A stretch of 64,000 nucleotides of DNA from Henckelia pumila (Eukaryota > Streptophyta > Magnoliopsida > Lamiales > Gesneriaceae), in the NCBI RefSeq assembly GCF_033568475.1, contig NC_133123.1, positions 131,598,930-131,662,929 on the forward strand. The letters run 5' to 3'. Positions 46,865 through 58,896 of this stretch are shown in pieces. The notes under the pieces are model-generated. The model was not told where the DNA came from. It searched no databases and saw only the letters and a program-made list of their open reading frames with translations. Made by a program: the position numbers and the translations under genes. Position 1 is the first letter of the stretch; each line of letters begins with the position of its first letter.

Positions 46865-49800
46865 TCACTTCAACCCGTCTGTCAAACCTGGTGGCATTCC
46901 TAAGCTCTGTGCAAGATTGCTCATTCTTTCTTTCATTGCCTGCATTGTTCATCAAACCAAAGTCACGAGTGAATTTTATCACACATCACCCCTTTTTTTC
47001 CCAAAAATTCGAACTCAATGAAAGTAGGATCAAGAAACCTTGGTAAGCGCTGCAAGACTACCACTAGTGTTTAAGTTAATACAAGAAAAAGCGCTTACGA
47101 CGCCCTGTAAGGTACAAGTTGATACTAGAAAATGTACAACAAAATTAACACCTAAGACGGACTTGTAAATATCTGTCGGGTACTGAACAGTGAACACCAC
47201 CACCCACCCAGAAATAACTACTTGAGACCTAATAAATAAAATACACCGTCGATTTAACCCGTACAATTTCATTTTATGACGTTACTCTGATACTATGATG
47301 AAAATCACCACCCCAAAACTCAAGATTATAGGATTTGGATTTTAAACAAACTACAATACTGTATTTGGATTCAAGTTTTTGTGGATAAAGATGGAAAGAG
47401 AACTGAAACAGGTAATAGTTTTCACCTGAACGCTCTTTTGGTGGGCATCTTTGTAGGCCTCTGTGACCAAAAGTGAGAGTTTCTGGGGAAAAAACATCAA
47501 ATGACTCCTATTAAATTGGAGTTTCAGGAATCTGACAACATAACGGGGTAATGTGTTTCATGCTCTGGTCCTGAATTTGTCACTGTTTACAATATAAGTG
47601 ACGAGCAATGGACTTGTCTATTAAGCCAGTAGGTATAACTAGACAAACTTACTTCGGCTCCCAATTCCATGGCAGCCTCGGTTATCTCGATGCGTACTGG
47701 TTGTTGGTTCCCAGAAAGTGTTGCCTGAAAAAGATTTAATCAAACAAACTGAACAGGCCTACATATCTTCAACAACTATGGTACATTAGATCTACCTTTA
47801 TTAGCTCGCCTTCGCAATAACCATCAAATTCAGCTCTGAAAAGTAGGACAAGAATATTCGAATACGTCAACACATTGAGGCACAAAAATGATAAATCCAA
47901 GCAACAAGCAGCAATAAAAACGTGTAGAAATGAACCATAGTTACATACACAGCGAGTTCCTTTTGCACTTTTACCGCCTCAACTTGGACAACCATCTGTG
48001 CTTTTTTTACTGTCTCATATAAATTCTGCATGTTTCCTAAGATTCCAGCCTATTTAATAGAGCATAAACATTCTATTAGAGCTTTATCAGAAGAAAATGG
48101 TGAGTTGAATGGTCATTAAACCTAAACAGAAGAAATATAAACAAAGTATGCCAAATACATGCACATGACAACTTCATCGCAATAAACTCAATATACGAAA
48201 AGATGAAGACGAACGAAAGGAATGTTGAAAATTGAACGAATTACCCAAAAAATGGTTAAAGTCAGGTATGATATTCTTGACAGTTAATAGGTATTAAACT
48301 GAGGTATTGCCCTGGAAGACATGATTCTTCATGGATGGTCTCAACTATATATAATATAATAAGTCATCCTTCAAAGACATGCCAGACCTTCCTGGATTTT
48401 TGTCATTTTGTGTTCGGGAAATACTTTTTTAACCCCCCCAACCCCCCGAAACAAAAAGAAACACTAATTTTTCACCTTTATTTCCATTTACAAAAACACC
48501 TCGTTTTAGATTCTCTAACATAATCGTTGTCTTTAACTAAATTTTTCATCAATTTCAAAAAACATTAAACTAATATTACACATTCTATTAATATTCTATT
48601 CTTAAATCTGTTAATACTTTTATCTAACAATTTTTAATGTCATTTGACACACACATCAACAATAACAATTCCTCAAAACAAACCAAACGCACAATTTTTT
48701 CTCTCTAAAAACACTCGCTATAAAATTCTGAAAGAAAACCATGCAAGCCCTTAATTATGTAAACACATCATTTTCTACTAGTACCTTGGAAGAACTATTG
48801 TCACTGTTACCATCATTATCCTTCTTTCCACCAAATAATGAATGCACTCTAAGAGATTTCTTAACCATTCCACTTCGGTTTCCTGGTAATGGCAAATTTG
48901 GTAGAGCAGCATGGCCGGCAATGTTATAGGACTTACCTTGAAATGAAACAAAAAAGATAATGGAGAATACCACTGCGATGTCAGAAAGTCAAGGTGCAAC
49001 AATCAATATAACAAAATCATGTGAAGGAGGTAAAAGTAGAGAGATTGGAGCTTTTTTTTAAGTCAAACCAATGCCAAACTCGCAGCACCCATCAAGCATA
49101 CAATATCTTGGCCAGCAATAGGAGTTATATCTCCTTGCAGAAATATATATTTCACGCATTTATTTCACATCACACCTCACCCTCTCCTTGTCCATCGTTT
49201 AAGCATGTACAAACTGTGTGGGGCCCCTTTTCTGTGCTTCATAAGCTACTACTAGTCTTTATATTTAAATCATATTTGGTTGTAATATTTGACTGTAGAA
49301 AAGACAAAATAAGCCCAAAATTTAATCCTTCAACATATTTACAATAAGGTCCCCAAGCTGAAGAACAAGCATGTCAAAAACCATTAGAACCATTACTGAA
49401 TTTAGAGTACCACTGGTGCTAAATATCATAAAGCTCAAGTGCCATGGTAAATATAATTTCTTTTCAAAAGACCGTTAGGATGGATATCTTTCAGTCTTTC
49501 CCGGCCAATAGGGGATAAATAATAATAACAACAAGAAGAAGAAGCCGCTGTGTCTTAAAAACAAAACACATTCTAAATCTAGAACCAGGACACATTCATT
49601 CAAAAGAAGCATTAACGATTTCACTTAGAAAGCATAAGATTTACATCCATTCTATTTCCTTTATCGTTACCAAACATTTTAAACATGTGATTGGGTCATA
49701 ATATGATGGATCCCATATACTCCTAAACTGGAGTAACTTGAAGTCACAGCTACAGCTACTCCTCTAAGACGCAAATCATCTGATCCGAAAGCAACCTAAA

Positions 49801-50196
49801 GGAAAACTTTTCCTAGTAACATACAATTGCCTCTTCCAAACCACAACTTTAAACCTACGTGCCAAAGCTAAAATGAACAAGTACATGCACCAAAGTTTTA
49901 CACTTTCCAAGACTGATCGCAGCACGTATGATATAAATTCCATTTTTATTTCTCATTTTGGGCATATTAGACAATCAGAACCCAAGGATTTAGCAAAAGA
50001 AAGTTGAAGGAAACACGCATAGCAGAATAATTAGTTGGCATAATCCCAAATTGAATGAGCCAAAAAAATTGTTATACAGAGAACATATCGAGCCAACAGT
50101 ACAGAGAGAAAGAGAGAATAGCTTACTTGAAGAGAAAGAAGAAGCAACGGAAGAGGGAAATTGAGTGGCTGAAGCAGCAAATGGAGCCATTGCCAT
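46865..50196 (-). CDS. STIC2: Chloroplast YbaB/EbfC-family protein, STIC2-like
   Basis: Seven exons: 50196-50127, 48936-48785, 48049-47949, 47835-47796, 47724-47653, 47482-47426, 46939-46865; 567 nt, 188 residues plus stop, with consistent phases and GT-AG sites. The start MAMAPFAASATQFPSSVASS is rich in Ala and Ser without acids, a typical plastid transit peptide through about residue 55. The mature part carries the YbaB fold: AGILGNMQNLYETVKKAQM, EFDGYCEGELIKATLSGN, EITEAAMELGAEKLSLLV, and the C-terminus AMKERMSNLAQSLGMPPG. Bacterial relatives are nucleoid-associated dimers. Arabidopsis STIC2 acts in the stroma in thylakoid protein targeting. The close match to that protein and its length (about 182 residues there) support orthology. 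No damage is seen. Confidence 0.9.
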
Positions 50197-50451
50197 ATCT
50201 TTATCGGAGCAGTGTACGGCGAGATTGGATTGCGTCTGCGTGGTTTGTTGAATTAGGTTTTTAAAAAATAAAGAAAAAAAGAAAAGAAAAATCTAGAGAA
50301 ATACTCAGTTAGCGACTAATAGGTCTGCTTCGAGTCAAGTGTCGCGAGCCGAGGTTCAAATTTGGCTCCAAAAACTATCTTAACATGTCGAGTCCAAGAG
50401 TCGAGCCGAATTTTAAGAAAAATTTTATATTCGAGTTCGACTTGAACAGAT
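50197..50451. other. Upstream region of the STIC2-like gene
   Basis: Contains repeated GAGTCGAGCC and TTCGAG motifs at 50325-50445, like the interior of the MITE at 17119-17562, but without matching termini. No TATA box stands out. Confidence 0.4.
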
Positions 50452-53400
50452 CTAGGGCCTTTTTTTTGGGTGGGGCTTCATTATATATATTTTTATTGTT
50501 TTATTCAAAATCCTAGAAAGATCAATTATTTATTCAAAATTTTAAACATTGTTAATTTTTGTGTTTTCGATCCTCTCCTTTCTTAGAGTACAAAAGAAAA
50601 AAAATCTATCTTTCTTGGATACAAATTTCTCTTTTTCGTTAAATAGATTCATTCGGGTGAGCTATATTGCTCAAATTGGGTCAATTATCATGCTGTTTTT
50701 TTCTTGAATTTGATTTTTCTTGTATGTTTGTGTATTGCGGTTGGTGTTTTCAATCTCATATCAACAATCAATCTTTGTTAATGTTTAAATTATTTTTTTA
50801 TTTGTTTTGTTGGTTCGCCTTGTGAATTATGACGGGAGAAAGAAAATTTGAATCTGGAAATTCAAAGAGGGAAAAGAAATAAAGGCAAGGGATTCTTACA
50901 AAATCTCTCACTGGGTCCATGGAAAGATACATAAAACCTATTGTTTTCGTAGTTGAAGATTTGACTACTAATAAAAATTCAAATTTGGATGATGTTGTAG
51001 TGGGTACTGGTCCAATCTTTACTGAGAGTATCAATTATCAAAATTTGAATCCTGATATGATGTAGTTGCAGATCAATTTTTTTACTATAGTTCTGAATGA
51101 TAATATTCAAGTAAAGAATAGTCGTGAAAGGATTGAAATTGCAGGAGATAATAATAATAGAATGAGGATGTAGATGATATTATAAATTTGAATGAAAGTA
51201 TAGAAATAAGTGGTGAAGAATTAAATGGTTTGTTAGATCCGGGAAATTGGGAGAATAATATGCCTCGAAGAAAATTTGATTTGTTAATAGATAAAGGCCC
51301 CAAAAGAGTTATGGATATCGTGTATCCGATTAATGACCAAGGTATAAGCTTTAATGATAAACATTATTGCTGATCTTTGTCAAATGGAGAAAAACTTGGT
51401 AGATCATGACTAGTGTACTCTCAGAAGAAGGATAAAGTGTTTTGCTTTTGTTGTGTGTTATTCAAAAAGATAAAGTTATTTCAAGTCTTTTAACAACAAC
51501 TATGAGTCATGGTGATTGAAAAAATATTCATGCGAGACTTAGTGAGCATGAAAGAATTAATGATCATATTAATAGTTTAACGAATTGGATGGAGGCAGAA
51601 ACAAGGTTGAGAAAAAAGCTAACAATTGATTCTTCTAATCAAAAAGTAATTGAGAAAGAAAAGAGATTTTGGAGATGTTTTGAAGAAAATTATAAGGAAA
51701 ATCTTGATGATCATGATAGTGGAGATTTTCTTAGTATAATTCGGATGATTGCTGATTTTGATCCAAAAATGGAAGAGTACTTTTGACGCGTCGAAAAAAA
51801 AAGACCCGTCGTGTCCATTATCTTGTTCATAAAGTTCAGAATGAATTAATACTTTTGTTGGTAGGAAATATTAGGAATAAGATCATTGAAATCGTTAAAG
51901 GGGCAAAATATTTCTATGTAATTCTTAATTGTACTTCGGATGTTATCCATGAAGAACAAATATCTCTTTTATTGAGATGTGTAGATATTTCCAAGACTCC
52001 TATAACAGTGAAAGAGTTCTTTATTCAATTTTTGAAAGTTGTTGAAACATCAGGGGATGCACTTTTCAATGCCCTTAAATCTGTTTTGGAAATATTGGGA
52101 CTTGATTTTAATGACATGCGAGGGCAGGGTTGTCATAATGGTTCAAATATGAAAGAACAATACAAAAGAGTAAGGAGTATAGTACTAAAAGAATATCTAA
52201 TTGGTATTTTACACTCCATGTGATTCTCATTCTCTTAACCTTGCCGTTTGTGATATGTAAATGAGTCGTGTTCTAGTTAAATCATTTTTTGGAGTGATAC
52301 GAAGAATTTATAAATTATTCTTCAGTTCAACAAAATGGTGGGAGGTCCTTAAATCTTTTGTAAAAGGTCGCAATATAGAAGGACTTACATTAAAACCATG
52401 GTCAGGTACATGTTTGGAAAGCCATCTTGATAGCGTAAAAGCTATAAGATTTCAAGCTCCCCAAATAAGGGATGAACTATTACATCTAGTTGAACATAAT
52501 GGTGATGCAAAAATAGTCAGTGATGCGGGATCTTTAGCAAATTATGACCTTCAAAGCTTTTAATTCCTTCTGGGCATGGTGATAGGGTTTGAAGTATTGC
52601 AAAAAGTAAATAAATTCAGCAAGATTCTCCAAAGAAAGGATATGGTTATTGTTGAGGGTATTAATCTTGTAAAATGCTTGATTATATTTTTGGAAGAATA
52701 CATAAATTTAGGTTTTGAAGCCGCGAAAAGAGAAGGTGAAAAGATTGCTTTATAAAAAGAGGTTGAACCCATATTTCGTGAAACTCGTATTCGTCGTAAT
52801 TTTTGTAATGAAAATTCTCAAGATGAACCAATACAAGGAGCTGAATATTTTTGAGTAAATTATTTTTTACTATTAGTTGATCATGCTCTTTCTTCACTCA
52901 AGATAAGATTTGAGCAGTTTTAGAAATATGAAGAGATTTTTGGATTTTTATTTGATTTGAGCAAGTTGAAAAAAAACAGATGACGAAAGTTTGAACAATT
53001 CATGTGATGCATTTGAGAAAATTTTGAAACATGAGGATGCTTATGATATTAATGTGCTTGAACTATTCTACGAATTGCAATTGTTGAGGAAATTAAAGTT
53101 TTACCAGATTGGATTACCAAACCACTTGAAGTCTTGGAGTATGTCAAAAATTTGCATCATGGGTTTCCTAATGCATGGATAGCTTATAGAATACTATTAA
53201 GCATACCAGTTACGGTAACTTCTGCTTAAATAAGTTTCTCCAAGCTGAAGTTCATAAAGAACTACCTCCGATCAACTATGTCACAAGATAAATTGAATGG
53301 TTTGACAATATTGTCTGTTGAAAAAAATATGGTAGCTAATCTTGATTATGATGAATTAGTTGATAATTTTGCACAACAGAAAATGCGAAGAGTTTGAATA

Positions 53401-53601
53401 TTTTGTTATGAGATTTAGTTTACATATGTCATTTCTGTTAATTTCATAAATTTACGTAGTATATTGTTTAATAAATTAGATATTGATGATCATTATGTTC
53501 ATTTTATTATCAGTTCGTATGTAATATTTTTATATTTAACAAAAAAAATTTATATAAACATTAAGTTAGCTTAGGACCTACAAATTTTTGAAGACGCCCT
53601 G
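50452..53601 (+). mobile_element. Probable hAT element (about 3.15 kb), degraded
   Basis: The right end, inverted, reads CAGGGCGTCTTCAAAAATT at 53601. The left end near 50452 reads CTAGGGCCTTTTTTTTGGG, a partial match to a CAGGGC-type hAT terminus. A transposase remnant fills the centre in the expected direction. The 8-bp flanks do not match, so the left boundary is provisional. Confidence 0.45.
50829..53396 (+). pseudogene. hAT transposase of the zinc-finger MYM/TTF type
   Basis: The frame starts near 50829 (MTGERKFESGNSKREKK, then a stop). The TTF-type zinc-finger block is traceable near 51370-51480 (SNGEKLGRS, VYSQKKDKVFCFCCVLF). The DUF4371-like core follows, with KVQNELILLLVGNIRNK, YFYVILNCTSDVIHEEQISL and DMRGQGCHNGSNMKEQY at 51820-52160. 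Next come FFGVIRRIYKLFFSSTKWW and a C-terminal hAT dimerisation block (IPVTVTSA, FSKLKFIKNYLRSTMSQDKL) ending at 53396. At least ten stops or frame shifts interrupt it. In the catalytic core, the Asp in the family's ILDCTPD motif is Asn here (ILNCTSD). Confidence 0.85.
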
Positions 53602-53639
53602 GTCGTTCGAGCTCAAGCTTTTTAAGTCATTGTTATACT

Positions 53640-54250
53640 GTAAATATTTACTCCAAGGAAGGAAAAATATCACAAGTGTATACAAAACACTTTATCTCAC
53701 ACTATCCCAACCTCCGAGTATAACCGATAATTTTTTTCTCCAACTCACACAAGAAAATAAACACTCAATATTTTCTTTAAATTGCTCTTGAAGAAAGAGT
53801 TTGATGGGATGATCTAAAACGGGAGAAATGGAGCTCTATTTATAGAGCTCCCTGTGCATGTGAAAGGAAATGAAATTTTCATCCGCCAACAAACATTCGC
53901 CACCCACTACAATAAATGATTTTCAACTAATATTTCTCCTACTTGAAGACTTGATTTCAATTATGTCTTCATGCAGTCAATGAAGCAGTTCATGTCTCCT
54001 CTCTTATACTTGCAGTTCGACTGAAGTTGAACACAACTTCAGTTTGTCAATGGGTACCGTCTAACAAGTGACAGGAAAAGAAAATTTGAAGAAGTAAGTT
54101 TAGTCATACAGAAGTTGACTAATTGAGAGAATATCAGTTTAGGAGGGAAACTGAAGTGAGGCGGAACATCAGTTGTGCAAGACTTCGCGGACGATCGTTT
54201 AAATCTTGAAGACAACAATTGAATCAACTAACTTGATTCTAGACTAAACC
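53640..54250 (-). repeat. Possible LTR, with TATA box in a palindrome
   Basis: On the minus strand CTATAAATAG sits inside the palindrome GAGCTCTAT...ATAGAGCTC (53831-53850), followed by a probable R/U5 region rich in T. A 10-bp-stem hairpin (ACTGAAGTTG, loop AACA) lies at 54020-54043. Repeated AACTGAAG/CTTCAGTT motifs also occur in the LTR remnant at 55313. No TG/CA borders were fixed. Confidence 0.35.
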
Positions 54251-54453
54251 TTTTTTATCCTTATTTTTAAAATTTTTATGCATTATTTGGCCTTAATAGT
54301 TTAGTATGTTTCGAAACTACTGATTTGTTTATGCATTGATAGTTTTGATCACTAGTAAAGTAATAAAATGCATGGATTGAAGTAAATGGAACAACATAGT
54401 AAATAAAAATAGATTTTACTTATATATGATTCTTTGTAATATATATATATGTC

Positions 54454-54762
54454 CTATTCCACCTCCATCATCCAAAAACCCACCCAGGTGTCCAGCTCAC
54501 CAGCGGAAGCCTTTTGGAATTCTGGAGTGGCAGTGATCTTGTTCAGCATCTGAAGTTCCTTTATGAGCATCATAAGAAAGATGCCCTCAGGACTGAAGAC
54601 ATCTTCCGACTTGAAAGTACCAAGTCGCTGCTTATATTTCTCTAGCCTTCTGTCTTCACTCTGCGGAAGAGGAGTCGGAACCGATTGCAACATCTTCACC
54701 TTAGCTCTTACTGACTCTGTCTTTTTAGAAACATCAGTTTCATACTTCTTATGTGCTTCCAT
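54454..54762 (-). CDS. Intact 102-codon ORF of unknown function
   Basis: The frame runs from an ATG at 54762 (context A at -3, G at +4) to a stop at 54454. The product starts MEAHKKYETDVSKKTESV and ends WVGFWMMEVE. It is rich in Lys, Glu and Leu, with a helical first half and a hydrophobic centre (PEGIFLMMLIKELQML). There is no signal peptide, membrane segment or known motif that I recognise. A TATA-like box lies 48-64 nt upstream. The ORF sits among copia-type repeats, upstream (in its own sense) of a putative LTR, so it could be an extra ORF of a retrotransposon or a small host gene. Its codon use is balanced and it has no breaks, unlike every other transposon ORF nearby. Confidence 0.45.
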   Translation of the reverse strand: MEAHKKYETDVSKKTESVRAKVKMLQSVPTPLPQSEDRRLEKYKQRLGTFKSEDVFSPEGIFLMMLIKELQMLNKITATPEFQKASAGELDTWVGFWMMEVE

Positions 54763-54809
54763 GATATTTTCTATTACTCTTTGCTGATATTGTAGTTGAA
54801 CTAAATAAT

Positions 54810-54826
54810 ATAAGTGTCTCTTTATA
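54810..54826 (-). promoter_or_regulatory. TATA-like box upstream of the 102-codon ORF
   Basis: The minus strand reads CTATTTATATAAAGAG about 50-65 nt upstream of the ATG, suitable for a short leader. Confidence 0.45.
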
Positions 54827-55298
54827 TAAATAGTTGAGAATACGAAGAGTTACTCACATGCTCATGTCTTCCCATAAACATTTTAGGTACTCATGAGAAT
54901 ATGAAGAGACAACATGATTTCCAACACGTCTATTTCAGCAGATTCATTGATTGAGGGGGAAAGAAAACGTGTTGCAATGGTCATCTGACAAATGCGATAT
55001 AAGAAAATCTAACTCCAACAAGCAATGTCAGTCAAGATCCATCTCAAGAAAAGACAATGAGCTCAACTGATCTCATCAGTCCAGCTGTCTCAACTGAAGT
55101 ACATCATTAATTAAGTGGGAACAACATACTAAAAAGATAGTAACCGAAGATTCAGATAAAAGAACATTCGAGATGGTCCAAGACAATGGATTCCAGAATC
55201 AAGGACTGCTAGAAGAAAAAGAAGGTAACACTGAAGAGCAGTCGAGCACTGAAAATTCTTAATATCACAGGAAACTGTCGAAAAGTTATGTCAATATC

Positions 55299-55590
55299 AA
55301 AAAGGGGGAAATCGTTGGAACTTATGGAGTTCTGATATTGGCAAAACTAAACTAAACTCATAGGTCAACTGATTTTTTCTAGCATCGAAAATCAAAATAC
55401 ATAAATTGGATGAGTTTTTCGAGCTAAACTGAAGACATCCGAGCTAAACTGTATACTTCAACTAAGTTGACCAAAGATCAACTGTGGATATAAAGTAAAC
55501 TGCATTCAGTTTATGAAGCTAAACTGAATCGGTCTCTCAAAGCTAAACTACATTCATTAAATTTCAAAAATTGCAACTCACTCTCTGTAT
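55299..55590 (+). repeat. Copia-type polypurine tract and truncated 3' LTR
   Basis: AAAAAGGGGGAAAT at 55299-55312 is the polypurine tract typical of SIRE-like copia elements; the next bases, CGTTGGAAC, match an LTR start TGTTGGAAC with the first base changed. Repeats of GCTAAACTGAA follow. The LTR is lost after about 55590, where CACTA-type sequence begins. The 54,830-55,298 stretch upstream has no readable frame. Confidence 0.55.
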
Positions 55591-55610
55591 ACTGTTTTTT
55601 TACATACGTG

Positions 55611-56430
55611 CGATGCAGCGTCAGCAACTACAGAGAGAGCCCAGTAGTTATGAGATTCTTTTGCAGACACACAGATGGCTTGATGGGACATTCGTCGATG
55701 AGAAATCCCGACGGATTAGCATACGTACAATGTTACTTATATTAGTTTTTGTAATTTGACATATTAAAATTTTATTACCGATATTTGTCTTCGTAAATTG
55801 TGGGGAAATAGGAGGAAGTGGAGCGTCGTATCGGTGAGCACTACACACTTATGCAGATTATAGATCTGCAGAGTGGAGAGGAGCATTCGTCGGTCGAGGA
55901 GTGAATGCAATATTTATGGATGTCGTCGGTGCTGTAAATCATCGATGGGTATATGGTATGGGGTATGTCACAGAGACCATATAACCGGATGAGATAACGC
56001 ATAGTACTTGAGGGCCTAGTCAGATGAAGTCATCTATGGCGGCACATGATGAGGCGATTTGCGCCACCAGAAAGGAGGTGCAGATGACCAGAGAGGAGAC
56101 GCAGACAACCAAAGATGATGCATAGGTAGCCAGACAGGAGACGCAGCAGCTGCAGCTGCAGGTGCGGATGAGTCAGATGGAGCGGATGATGAATAAGTTT
56201 ATGTATGCCATTCAAAAACGTGGTAAGCAGAAGATGCAGCAGCCCGCCGAGGACACACATGCTTAGAGAAACAGAGGCACGTTGCGTATTCAAGAACCCA
56301 CCTATCAGAACGACGACGACGACGACGACGATGACGGTGGTGATGACGATGATGACGACAAGACATAGGCCTCGGATTGGACATAGTTTAGGCCGTAGAT
56401 TACTGTATCGAACTGTATATAAATGTTTTA
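55611..56430 (+). pseudogene. CACTA (En/Spm) plant transposase-associated ORF, remnant
   Basis: Pieces of the plant Ptta/En/Spm domain are readable: HRWLDGTFVDEKSRRI near 55670-55715, then EEVERRIGEHYTLMQ near 55810. A glutamine- and glutamate-rich coil follows (KEVQMTREETQTTKDD, QLQLQVRMSQMERMMNKF), then an acidic run of Asp residues near 56310-56360. Many stops break it. The arrangement matches the C-terminal half of the second ORF in CACTA elements. Confidence 0.75.
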
Positions 56431-56572
56431 ACTATTAATTTGTTATGAAATTGTAATTTTCTTCATTATTAGCATTATTTAATTATTATTTATAATAATA
56501 ATAAATGAATATCAAAAAATTTAATTACAATTTAAATGATATATTATAGAGCACGATTTTTTCAAAATATAT

Positions 56573-56844
56573 TCAGTTGGTGCAACGGTTTATTTTAAAC
56601 CATCGCAAAAGTTGCGACGGTTTTTGAAAACCGTGACAAATATTTCCGACGACTTTTAAAAAACCGCTGCAAATGTTTGTGATGGTTTTTAACAACCGTC
56701 GGAAATATTTGCCACTTTGAAAACCATCACAATGTTTTTCGACAGGAGCTTTCCCTACGCTTTCAAAAATCGTCGCAAGATGCAATATGCGATGCTTTTT
56801 GCAACGGAAGAACCGTCGCAAAAAATGTGTTTTTTTTGGTAGGG
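56573..56844 (+). repeat. CACTA subterminal repeats and right terminus
   Basis: The motif GCGACGGTTTTT and its inverse AAAACCGTCGC recur at least eight times with variations across 270 bp. The block ends TTTTTTTGGTAGGG, close to an inverted CACTACCAAAAAAA terminus with one changed base. It lies about 140 bp beyond the transposase remnant and probably is the same element's 3' end. Confidence 0.75.
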
Positions 56845-56850
56845 TCGACC

Positions 56851-57430
56851 CTGTCCTCAACAGAGATAATATTACTCGTTAAGATCGAGTGTCTCTCTTT
56901 TACAGTCCACCTAGCAAACCTGATCAAACTGCACAACATTAATAGCTTGACGTACTAGAGCTTCCTAGGAGGTTATCCATCCCAGTACCACTCTCATGCA
57001 TGCACGTTTAACCTAATATTTTCATGCAAGAAGTATAGTTATATGTTTCTTGGGAGAATCGAACCCATGACTTGACTTTGATACCAGTTGACAGTTGTTA
57101 GGATCAAACGTTTACCACTAGGCCAAAGGTTACACCTTGGATATTTGTGGCAGCACATATGGGTCGGGTCGTTAAGTCCATGAGTCTACGGAGCTAGTGA
57201 TGTCTCGTATCTCTTCGAGATCAGTCTTATCTTTTCTCTACTATCTACTCTGTTCTCAGCAGAGACTGTATTATCCATTAATATCTGGTGTTCCTCTTTT
57301 ACAGCCCACATAGGCAACCAGATCAAATAGTTCAACGTCTGCAGCTTGATGCACCAGAGCTTCTCAAGAAGTCACTCATCACAGTACTCCTCTCACTCAT
57401 GCGCGCTTCACCCCAGGATAGTGCCCGACC
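56851..57430 (-). mobile_element. Cassandra-like TRIM with 5S rRNA-derived LTR sequence
   Basis: Two direct, diverged copies (56851-57013 and 57250-57413) each contain a block resembling 5S rRNA in inverse orientation: AGGAGGTTATCCATCCCAGT in the first and GAAGTCACTCATCACAGTAC in the second. Between them, at 57077-57088, the minus strand reads CTGGTATCAAAG, a Met-tRNA-type primer-binding site, with LTR-like sequence to its right. Embedding 5S sequence in the LTR is the hallmark of Cassandra elements. The left copy is cut by the CACTA end at 56844. These are not functional 5S genes. Confidence 0.6.
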
Positions 57431-57960
57431 CTCGAGAATATGACTAAAAACACTCAAATTAAGGTTGAATGGCTCAAGAACCACTTTATTTTGCATCAAA
57501 TTATGAAATTTTTGCCCATAATTATAGTCCAGGAATATTACAGTTCAATTTGGGTATTGGTAGATCTGATATGGGCATGAATTTCACATGTAAATAACAT
57601 TTGAGACTTCAAGGTACAGACGAGTTAGGACGATCCGAACTGGGACCATATGGTCCGATCTGACACTTGTCCAACACACCATGACACCTGTTTTTTGCTG
57701 AGTTCGGACGGTCTAAATTGGTTAAATTTATTTCGAACTGGTTCGGCACTTTCCGAACTATTCGAGCGCTCGGGACATCCGAACCATTTTTGAACGTTCT
57801 GAAACTGATCACTTATTTTCCAAAAATGACTCCTTAATATTTTTGTAATCAATTTAAACATGTTTTTTTTCCATTTTAAACATGTAAAATGAAATTCAGG
57901 TCACTACATGCTCGCCCTCGTAAGAGATTTCGTCATCAAAATCAAGACTAGGATACGTGA
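57431..57960 (-). repeat. Gypsy 3' LTR with adjoining polypurine tract
   Basis: The minus strand has GACGAAATCTCTTACGAGGG (an altered polypurine region) followed by TGTAGTGACCTGAATTTC from 57908, a typical start of Tekay/Del-like LTRs. The LTR holds CGGAAC/GTTCGG motifs like the LTR at 1353-2683. Its left end, near 57431, is uncertain. Confidence 0.5.
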
Positions 57961-58129
57961 CAACCGAAAGGATGCACAGATAATATGAAATTAAAACAGT
58001 TGAATATAACCTGCAATAAAACACCAAATGCTAAAATCATTAAACCATGAACATCCACCAGTACCCAGATCCAATTCATTAATCCCAAGAAAACAAAACC
58101 AAATACAAATACAGACGTAAGCATCAAAG

Positions 58130-58875
58130 TCTTCTCCAAAGTCATACCTAGAATCTTCTTCCATCTCAGCCTTCATGTTTTTTGAAACAAAATCATCAAT
58201 TGTGTTGTCATAAGATATATATTTCAATATGTTTTTTTTATGCAGAGGATCGCCAAATCATTCAGTTTTTCTTGACTCATTGTGATTCTCAAATAAGATT
58301 TCAATAATTTTAACTTGAAAAAACTTTTCTCAACTGATGCTACAGTCACGGGAATAATAAATAAAATTTGATACGCAACCACGATCATAGGAAAAATATT
58401 CATTTTCAGACCTGTAATCCTCGAATTTTCAGAATCTATGTGAAATTACAGCAAATATTAACATCTTACCTTAAACCAAAATATGTGAACAAAAACATTA
58501 AATCAAAATAAGATTAAACAATATATCAAAATTCAAAAATAAAATAAAATTGAACAAGAGTCTTGTAATTCATACCATAGATCGTTTTGTTGAATGCGTT
58601 TGTGTATTTTCGTAAATTTTGTACTTCTCTATTTTCTGAATTTTTTAACTATTGATAGTCAATTCAAATAATCGCACGCAGCCACAAACTAACAAAAGAG
58701 CAAAGTATTATCGAAACTCTCAAAATTAAAAAATCATACCCTTCTTTTATGTGAATGAATTTTATGTAAGAAAATAATATATAATATTTATATATAAATA
58801 AATATATATAATAATTTTTTTTAAAAAAATTTTGGGGCCCCACCCCCTGGCTGCCCGGGGCCAGGGCCGCCCCTG
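58130..58875 (-). pseudogene. hAT remnant: dimerisation domain and a terminal repeat
   Basis: The minus strand reads IPVTVASVEKSFSKLKLLKS, then YLRITMSQEKLNDLAILCIK, the C-terminal hAT dimerisation domain of the same family as the copy at 50829. At 58861-58875 the minus strand reads CAGGGGCGGCCCTGG, a textbook hAT terminus oriented as the element's 5' end. The catalytic part is deleted, so this is an internally deleted element. Confidence 0.75.
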
Positions 58876-58896
58876 CCTACACTCGAGACTGCTAAC

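Noticed and set aside
56199-56438. ORFs on both strands near the GAC/GAT-rich run at 56310-56360
   Set aside because: Shadow frames of the acidic run in the CACTA ORF remnant.
57061-57140. A tRNA-derived SINE on the minus strand near 57061-57140 (box-like GGGTTCGATTC and GGCCTAGTGG)
   Set aside because: The two boxes are in the wrong relative order and distance for one tRNA-type promoter, and the Cassandra-like primer site explains part of it.
56945-57412. Functional 5S rRNA genes
   Set aside because: Only part of the 5S sequence is present, with many changes and no tandem array; retrotransposon LTR context fits better.
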